From contig NZ_LZSQ01000037.1 of NCBI RefSeq assembly GCF_001665535.1, forward strand, positions 1-64,000: 64,000 nt of DNA, given 5' to 3'. The notes beneath the pieces are model-generated. The model ran no database searches, was not told the origin of the DNA, and saw only the letters and a program-made list of their open reading frames with translations. Origin of the DNA: Mycobacterium sp. 852002-51961_SCH5331710. Its GTDB lineage: Bacteria; Actinomycetota; Actinomycetes; Mycobacteriales; Mycobacteriaceae. Numbering within the stretch: position 1 is the stretch's first letter; the number at the start of each line of letters is the position of its first letter. The position numbers were made by a program, and so were the translations under genes. Shown piece by piece: positions 59,009 through 64,000 of this stretch.

Positions 59009-60097
59009 TTGGCAACTCGAGTCGTCCAATGGGCCACGGGCGCCGTCGGTCGCGCTGCACTGGCCGAACTGATTGAGAACCCCGATTTTCAATTGGTCGG
59101 CGTCCTCGTGTACGACCCGGCGAAGGAGGGGCTGGACGCCGGCGCACTGTGCGGTCTGCCGCCGACGACGGGCGTGCTCGCCACCACCGACAAGGACGAG
59201 ATCTTCGGACTCGGCGCCGACGTCGTCATCCATGCCGCCAGCAAGGCCCATGCCGTTGACACCAACGCCGACGACATCTGCCGACTGCTCGCGTCGGGCA
59301 CGGACGTCATCACGACGACGTCCTACAACCACCTGCCCACCTACGGTGCCGAGACCGAGGCCGCATTCGTCGAAGCATCCCGGGCGGGACAGTCCCGCTT
59401 CCACGCCGCGGGCGAGAACCCAGGGTTCATGTTCGAACGGCTGGTGGCGACCGTGACGGGACTGAGCAAGTCGATCGACCGGATCGACCTCTACGAAGCG
59501 ACCGATGTCTCGGCGGTCGACAGCCGGCCCATGCTCGTCGATCTGATGGGTATGGGCAGGCCGCCCGAGGACGTCAGCGTCGACTCGCCGATCATCAAGA
59601 AGCTCGACATGGCATACCGCCAGGCGCTCAACGCCACCGCCGACGTTCTCGGCGTCACGCTGTCGCACGTCGAGGTTTCCGTCGACGCCACCACGCTTCC
59701 GCACGACCTCGAGGTGCCGGCAGGCACTATCGAGGCGGGAACGGTCGTCGGCCAACGGTTCTCATGGGTCGGCCACTGGTCAGGCCGTCCGCTGCTGGCC
59801 ATCCACGAGGAATGGGTCCTCACGCGGGACCTGCCCCAGTGGGGCCTCACGCCGCTTGCCCCGGGAGAGAAGGCGCCGCTGATCCGCGCCGTCATCAAGG
59901 GCGAACCGAGTTTCGAGCTCGCGCTCGACGTCGGCTGGGACGGCCAGGCACCCAGCGGGCAGCACGCGCAACCGGGGCATCTGATGATCGCGATGGGCGC
60001 GGTCCGGGCGATTCCCTACGTGAGGGCCCAGCCACCGGGGATCGTCACGGCGCCGGTGTTCGGGGCGATCCAGCTGGGAAGTCAACGCCGAAACTGA
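59009..60097 (+). CDS. DapB-like NAD(P)-binding protein
   Basis: A 362-residue paralog: VVQWATGAVGRAALAELI, EGLDAGALCGLPPTTGV, HAASKAHAVDTNA, AGENPGFMFERLVA, and C-terminal AVRAIPYVRAQPPGI. I chose TTG 59009, which follows CGGGAG and gives the same N terminus as the paralogs; the frame is open much further upstream inside the P450 region. A rare TTG start here parallels those at 6955 and 51456. It is the fifth and last paralog in the set. Confidence 0.76.
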   Translation: MATRVVQWATGAVGRAALAELIENPDFQLVGVLVYDPAKEGLDAGALCGLPPTTGVLATTDKDEIFGLGADVVIHAASKAHAVDTNADDICRLLASGTDVITTTSYNHLPTYGAETEAAFVEASRAGQSRFHAAGENPGFMFERLVATVTGLSKSIDRIDLYEATDVSAVDSRPMLVDLMGMGRPPEDVSVDSPIIKKLDMAYRQALNATADVLGVTLSHVEVSVDATTLPHDLEVPAGTIEAGTVVGQRFSWVGHWSGRPLLAIHEEWVLTRDLPQWGLTPLAPGEKAPLIRAVIKGEPSFELALDVGWDGQAPSGQHAQPGHLMIAMGAVRAIPYVRAQPPGIVTAPVFGAIQLGSQRRN

Positions 60098-60136
60098 TCT
60101 TCTGCAGGAGATTTCGCGTCATCGTCGCGCACAGGC

Positions 60137-61282
60137 TCAGTCTCGGTGGGAATTCACCGCGCGCGAGATGTTGTCGCTCGGCGCCGCGTGGAATACGTGT
60201 CCGCTTCCGTCCGGTAGCACTCGGCGCGCGATCAGGTAATCGGACCCCAGCCAACCCTGCCTGATGTAACGGCCGAACCGGAGGAACGTCCCCGGAGCTC
60301 CGCTCGCCGACGGCACGAGCTTCACCTGCTCGATTCCGTGTTTGACCCCTTCGCCGGTCAGCGGCCTCGCCGCCGCCAGGCCCCGGGCGATCACGGTCGC
60401 GACGTCGTGACACAAGCCGGGCATCGAGTGCGCCGGTCGTCGGCCGTAACGCGCCTCGAACCGGTCGAGAAAGGCCTGACCGACACGGTTGCGCTCGTCG
60501 TAGCTGTCGAGACCGATCCAGCCGCGCAGGTGGCGCATCCACTCGGCGTTGATGTGCGCCATCTCAAACGCCGTCGTGGTGTAGCGCGGCGGATCCCAGC
60601 CGGCGCTCTCGAGAGCGTCCGAGAAGCCCCACAGCCCGTGGCCAAACCCGACGTGCACCAGCGCATCGGGGCCGGCCGCCCTCAGTTCGGCGACCACCGC
60701 CGCCTTGTCCGCTTCGACCTGCGGAATGGCCGCCGTGGCCACAACCTTCAATCCCGCTGCGGAATAAGCCTTTTCGGCGAACGCGAGATACTCCTTGCCG
60801 ATGAGAGAGGCCTCATACGCGATGGCGATACGCGACCTTTCATCGCCGAGCATCACCGCGGCGAGCATGACCGGCTCCTCGGGCATCGACCCGTTGTTGA
60901 GCGCGAACGTCCACTCCCCCAGCGCCTCCTCCGATCCCGACAGGATGAGATTCGGGACCTTGCCCACCCGGTTGGCGTGCGCGGACAGCGGCACTGCGTT
61001 GTCGGAGACGTACGGGCCGAAGATCACCAGGCAGCCTTCGGCGACCAGCTCGTCGTAACCGCGTTCGACGGCGTGGTACGTCCCGTTGGGCAGGCCGATG
61101 ACGTCGCGGCGCACCACCTCGATCGGCCGATCGACGAGTCCCGCCGAGACCGCTTCCTCGAAGACCAGCCGCAGCGTGTCCAGCGTGTCGTCCTCGGTGC
61201 TGGACCTCGTCGGATAGTCGTTGAGCAGGCCGACTTTCAGCGGGGCGACCGATCCGTACGCGCGAACATCTTCGTCTGCCAC
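60137..61282 (-). CDS. Periplasmic-binding-fold (Leu/Ile/Val type) protein without signal peptide
   Basis: A protein of about 381 residues with the type I substrate-binding fold of amide/branched-chain ABC receptors (KVGLLNDYPTRSSTEDD, LVIFGPYVSDNAVP, FALNNGSMPEEP, GLDSYDERNRVGQAFLDRFEARYG). The N terminus is MADEDVRAYGSV with no signal peptide or lipobox, so it is probably cytoplasmic. Cytoplasmic members can serve as ligand sensors, as AmiC does in Pseudomonas. No permease or ATPase genes are nearby. It is divergent from a TetR gene. GTG 61282 and TTG 61291 are both possible starts. Confidence 0.76.
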   Translation of the reverse strand: MADEDVRAYGSVAPLKVGLLNDYPTRSSTEDDTLDTLRLVFEEAVSAGLVDRPIEVVRRDVIGLPNGTYHAVERGYDELVAEGCLVIFGPYVSDNAVPLSAHANRVGKVPNLILSGSEEALGEWTFALNNGSMPEEPVMLAAVMLGDERSRIAIAYEASLIGKEYLAFAEKAYSAAGLKVVATAAIPQVEADKAAVVAELRAAGPDALVHVGFGHGLWGFSDALESAGWDPPRYTTTAFEMAHINAEWMRHLRGWIGLDSYDERNRVGQAFLDRFEARYGRRPAHSMPGLCHDVATVIARGLAAARPLTGEGVKHGIEQVKLVPSASGAPGTFLRFGRYIRQGWLGSDYLIARRVLPDGSGHVFHAAPSDNISRAVNSHRD

Positions 61283-61294
61283 ATTCAGCAACGT

Positions 61295-61310
61295 ACAACA
61301 TGCAGGTTGT
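61295..61310. promoter_or_regulatory. Inverted repeat between binding-protein and TetR genes
   Basis: ACAAC and GTTGT arms around a 6-base spacer (ATGCAG) lie just upstream of the binding-protein start and 46 bases before the TetR start. It is a plausible TetR site, different from both other motifs in the window. Confidence 0.45.
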
Positions 61311-61355
61311 CCGCAACCGCTAACCTACACGGTGAATGTTGCTAGCATGCTCGGC

Positions 61356-61988
61356 ATGGCCAAGCGTGGTGGCACGGACTCCGAACGACGCGCTCGCGGA
61401 GATCAAACCCGGCGTCACCTCATCGATGCCGGGCGCATGCTGTTCGTGGAGAAGGGCTACTTCAACACCAGCATCGGCGATTTGGTCACGACCTCGGGTG
61501 TCGGCACCCGCGGCGCCTTCTACCACCACTTCAAAGACAAGGCCGAACTCTTCCGCGCAGTGTTCGAGGAGGTCGAGCGGGACCTCACCTTGCGGTCGCT
61601 GTCCTCCCCACCGCGCGGAGCGGACTCGTGGGAGCGACTCTGCGCTGGTCTTCACGGCTTCCTCGAGTCAGCACTCGAACCCGAGGTGCAGCGCATCATG
61701 TTGGTCGACGGGCCTGTCGTCCTGGGCTGGCGGACACTGCGCGCGATCCAGGAGGACAACAGCATCGCGTTGATCAACGAGATGGTGCGCAATGCCATCG
61801 CAGAAGGCAGCATCGACGATCTGCCCGTTGCCGAGCTCACGCACATGCTCGTCGCATCGCTCGAGGAGGGCGCGCTTCTGGTGGCGCACGCGAAGAGCCC
61901 CGGGCGTGCACGCGGTCGTGCGGCACGGATACTCGACCGGCTTTTGCTCAGTTTCGCGACGGAGCCGCGCAAGGTAGTCAGGCGGTAG
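61356..61988 (+). CDS. TetR-family transcriptional regulator
   Basis: About 210 residues from ATG 61356. The helix-turn-helix is at residues 18-60, with NTSIGDLVTTSGVGTRGAFYHH as its core, followed by a helical effector domain. TAGCAT at 61342-61347 fits a -10 element placed for a leaderless start at 61356; ATG 61347 and GTG 61332 are alternatives. It is divergent from the binding-protein gene and upstream of the SDR/aldehyde dehydrogenase pair, which it may control through the inverted repeat at 62027. Confidence 0.84.
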   Translation: MAKRGGTDSERRARGDQTRRHLIDAGRMLFVEKGYFNTSIGDLVTTSGVGTRGAFYHHFKDKAELFRAVFEEVERDLTLRSLSSPPRGADSWERLCAGLHGFLESALEPEVQRIMLVDGPVVLGWRTLRAIQEDNSIALINEMVRNAIAEGSIDDLPVAELTHMLVASLEEGALLVAHAKSPGRARGRAARILDRLLLSFATEPRKVVRR

Positions 61989-62026
61989 TAGTGGCTGATT
62001 CACGACTCGGAATGATGGCCTACCGT

Positions 62027-62046
62027 ATGGAAATGTGCGTTTCCAT
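62027..62046. promoter_or_regulatory. Inverted repeat upstream of the SDR/aldehyde dehydrogenase unit
   Basis: Perfect 7-bp arms ATGGAAA and TTTCCAT surround a 6-base spacer. The element lies 64 bases before ATG 62110, in the 121-base gap after the TetR gene. A weak GATAAT-type element follows at 62073-62088. Confidence 0.55.
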
Positions 62047-62109
62047 TTTTGATTATCGTTCTTCTACCGGGCTGATAATGTTGCTTCGCCCTCGTCTCAA
62101 GGAGATCTG

Positions 62110-62898
62110 ATGTCAGACGCGCCATCGCTGCGAGTCGCCGTAGTCGGAGCGTCTGCGGGTCTCGGCCGCTGCATCGGTATCGGGCTCGCGAAGGAGGGCG
62201 CCCGGGTCGCATTCCTCGCGCGGCGTCGTGACCGCCTCGAGAACGCCGCCAAGGAGGCGGGCAATGGTGCGGTGGCCGTCGCGTGCGACGTCACGGACGC
62301 GGACGCCTGTCAACGCGCCATGACCGACGTCGTCGACGAATTCGGCGGTCTCGACGCCCTCGTCTACACGACCGGCGTCGGCGTTCTCGCCCCGCTGACC
62401 GACGTGACGGCCGAGCAATGGGCAAATCTGTTCGCCACCAACGTCACCGGCGCCTCTCTCGTCACCGCGGCGGCTGCACCTCACCTCGCGGCCAACGCGG
62501 GCTCGGCGGTCTACCTCTCGTCCCTCAGCGCTTCCTACTCTCCCCCATGGCCCCTGCTGGGTGCCTACGCCGTATCGAAGGCGGCGTTGGACAAACTGGT
62601 CGAAGCCTGGCGCATCGAACATCCGAACATCAGCTTCACCCGGCTGGCGGTCGGCGACTGCTTCGGCGGTGAGGGAGACTCCCAGACCGAATTCAACAAG
62701 GCCTGGGATCCGCAGGCGCTCGAGAACGCCATCCGGTTCTGGATGGACAACGGTTACATGCAGGGCGGTCTCGTCGAGGCCGATCACCTCGTCGACGTCG
62801 TGCACAACGTACTTCGTTGCGGAAACAGCAGTTTCATCCCCTACCTGACATTGGCTCCCAGACCGTCGGGCGCCGTGGCCGAACTTCGACAGTGGTGA
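62110..62898 (+). CDS. Short-chain dehydrogenase/reductase
   Basis: A 262-residue SDR. VVGASAGLGRCIGIGL near residues 11-26, CDVTDADAC, YTTGVGVL in place of NNAG, catalytic YAVSKAALDKLVEAW. It is a subgroup partner of the SDR at 53672. ATG 62110 follows AAGGAG. The aldehyde dehydrogenase start lies 10 bases after its stop, so the two may act in series on an alcohol and its aldehyde, or on different positions of one substrate. Confidence 0.83.
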   Translation: MSDAPSLRVAVVGASAGLGRCIGIGLAKEGARVAFLARRRDRLENAAKEAGNGAVAVACDVTDADACQRAMTDVVDEFGGLDALVYTTGVGVLAPLTDVTAEQWANLFATNVTGASLVTAAAAPHLAANAGSAVYLSSLSASYSPPWPLLGAYAVSKAALDKLVEAWRIEHPNISFTRLAVGDCFGGEGDSQTEFNKAWDPQALENAIRFWMDNGYMQGGLVEADHLVDVVHNVLRCGNSSFIPYLTLAPRPSGAVAELRQW

Positions 62899-62908
62899 AG
62901 GACACCCG

Positions 62909-64000
62909 GTGACACACGAATCGCGCATGCTCATCGACGGCAAGCTCGTCGAATCCGAAACAGGCCGGCAGTTCGACAACATCAACCCCGCGACCGAGGA
63001 GGTCCTCGGGGGCACCGCCGACGGCACCCGCGCCGACATGGAACGGGCGGTGGCGGCCGCCCGCCACGCGTTCGACCACAGCGACTGGTCGCGAGACGGT
63101 GAAGCCAGGGCCGCAGGACTGCGTCAACTACAGGCGGCGCTGGAGGCCGAGCGCGAGGAGATCCGCGGCGAGCTCATCGCAGAGGCCGGCTGCCCGCTGC
63201 TGAGCACGTTCGGGCCGCAGCTCGACGTTCCGCTCAGGGAGGCCTTGACTTGGCCGGCCGACATGATCGCCCAGTTCCCCTGGAAGCGAACGCTTCCCGA
63301 CAAGGATGCCTTCGGCTTGGGCACCCTCGCCGAGCGCGAAGTGTGGAAGGAACCCGTCGGGGTGGTCGGCGTCGTCACGCCGTGGAACTTCCCGGTCGAG
63401 ATCATCCTCAACAAGATCGGGCCGATCCTGGCGATGGGCAACACGATGGTGCTCAAGCCCGCTCCCGATACGCCGTGGAACGCCACCCGCATCGGCCGGA
63501 TCATCGCCGAGCAGACCGACATCCCGCCGGGGGTGATCAACATCGTCACCTCATCGGACCATCTGGTCGGCGAGGTGCTCTCGACCTCTCCCCTCGTGGA
63601 CATGGTGGCCTTCACCGGGTCGACGGCGACCGGGCGACGCATCATGAAGGCGGCCGCCGACACCGTCAAGCCGACATTCCTCGAACTCGGCGGCAAGTCG
63701 GTGTACCTGGTGCTCGACGCCGACGGCGACATCAGTGCGACGGTGGGCGGCAGCGCGTTCATCTCCATGCATGCCGGACAAGGCTGTGCCATGCCCACCC
63801 GGTTGCTGGTGCCCAACAGTCGATACGCCGAGGCGGTCGAGATCGTCAAGGTCGCCATGGAGAAGAACAAGTACGGTGACCCCACCGACCCCTCCGTGCT
63901 GCAAGGCCCCCAGGTATCGAAGCGCCAGCAGGACAGGGTGATGGGCTACATCGAGAAGGGCAAGCAGGAAGGGGCACGGGTCGTCACCGGCGGCAACATT
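62909..64000 (+). CDS. Aldehyde dehydrogenase, 5' part (runs off the window)
   Basis: Open from GTG 62909 to the right edge, giving 364 residues of a roughly 490-residue ALDH. MLIDGKLVESETGRQFDNINP at the N terminus, the cofactor segment VTPWNFPVEI, FTGSTATGRRIM, the catalytic Glu in FLELGGKSVYLV and the nucleophile Cys in HAGQGCAMPTR are all present. The remaining C-terminal third is outside the window. It is probably co-transcribed with the SDR ending at 62898. It is distinct from the ALDH at 33035, with only family-level similarity. Confidence 0.88.
   Translation, partial: MTHESRMLIDGKLVESETGRQFDNINPATEEVLGGTADGTRADMERAVAAARHAFDHSDWSRDGEARAAGLRQLQAALEAEREEIRGELIAEAGCPLLSTFGPQLDVPLREALTWPADMIAQFPWKRTLPDKDAFGLGTLAEREVWKEPVGVVGVVTPWNFPVEIILNKIGPILAMGNTMVLKPAPDTPWNATRIGRIIAEQTDIPPGVINIVTSSDHLVGEVLSTSPLVDMVAFTGSTATGRRIMKAAADTVKPTFLELGGKSVYLVLDADGDISATVGGSAFISMHAGQGCAMPTRLLVPNSRYAEAVEIVKVAMEKNKYGDPTDPSVLQGPQVSKRQQDRVMGYIEKGKQEGARVVTGGNI

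Overview
The window looks like about 64 kb of chromosome from a GC-rich mycobacterium-type actinomycete (Mycolicibacterium, Mycobacterium or a close relative). This rests on many GTG and TTG starts, 1- and 4-base stop/start overlaps, several apparently leaderless genes, and the protein families: FadD/FadE/EchA-type acyl-CoA enzymes, F420-type LLM oxidoreductases, a mycofactocin-type SDR, many P450s, and an Ltp2/ChsH1/DUF35 set known from actinobacterial sterol side-chain degradation. I see no tRNA, rRNA, insertion sequence, phage gene or CRISPR array. No gene-free stretch exceeds 300 bases.

Layout. 1-3.5 kb: the end of an unidentified gene, an acyl-CoA ligase, an Hsd4A/MFE-type SDR and a crotonase. 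3.6-10 kb: a tight beta-oxidation operon (double hot-dog hydratase, crotonase, acyl-CoA dehydrogenase, two tandem crotonase paralogs, ligase). 10.1-12.9 kb: four membrane proteins, two of them under 40 residues, followed by two SDRs. 12.9-16.1 kb: a P450, a TetR regulator with a palindrome, and an amidohydrolase. 16.2-21 kb: a five-gene ADH/NTF2/SDR/LLM/NTF2 operon facing its IclR regulator across a 22-bp inverted repeat. 20.9-30.5 kb: two divergent groups with an acyl-CoA dehydrogenase pair, a ligase, two amidohydrolases, an LLM enzyme, an isochorismatase-fold protein lacking its catalytic residues, and a MaoC hydratase. 30.5-34.5 kb: a fused double CoA-transferase and an aldehyde dehydrogenase. 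34.7-41.5 kb: an igr-like operon (P450, two acyl-CoA dehydrogenases, split ChsH2, ChsH1-like, Ltp2-like) ending in a TetR gene. 41.5-46.3 kb: CoA-transferase, P450, NTF2-like protein and ligase. 46.5-60.1 kb: five DapB-like Rossmann proteins mixed with P450s, SDRs (one frameshifted), an AveC-like membrane protein and a Bfd-like [2Fe-2S] protein. 60.1-64 kb: a substrate-binding-fold protein without signal peptide, a TetR gene, an SDR and the start of an aldehyde dehydrogenase.

How the parts fit. The enzymes can activate acids to CoA esters (four ligases, two CoA-transferases), dehydrogenate them (four acyl-CoA dehydrogenase polypeptide types), hydrate them, oxidise alcohols and aldehydes, and cleave by a retro-aldol thiolase-fold enzyme. 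Five P450s and several hydrolases would handle ring or branch chemistry. A repeated operator-like motif, GAGAAY-N4-RTTCTC, lies upstream of about ten transcription units between 10 and 55 kb. I therefore read most of the window as one co-regulated catabolic island for a complex substrate such as a terpenoid, steroid-like or polyketide-like acid. The substrate cannot be named from sequence alone.
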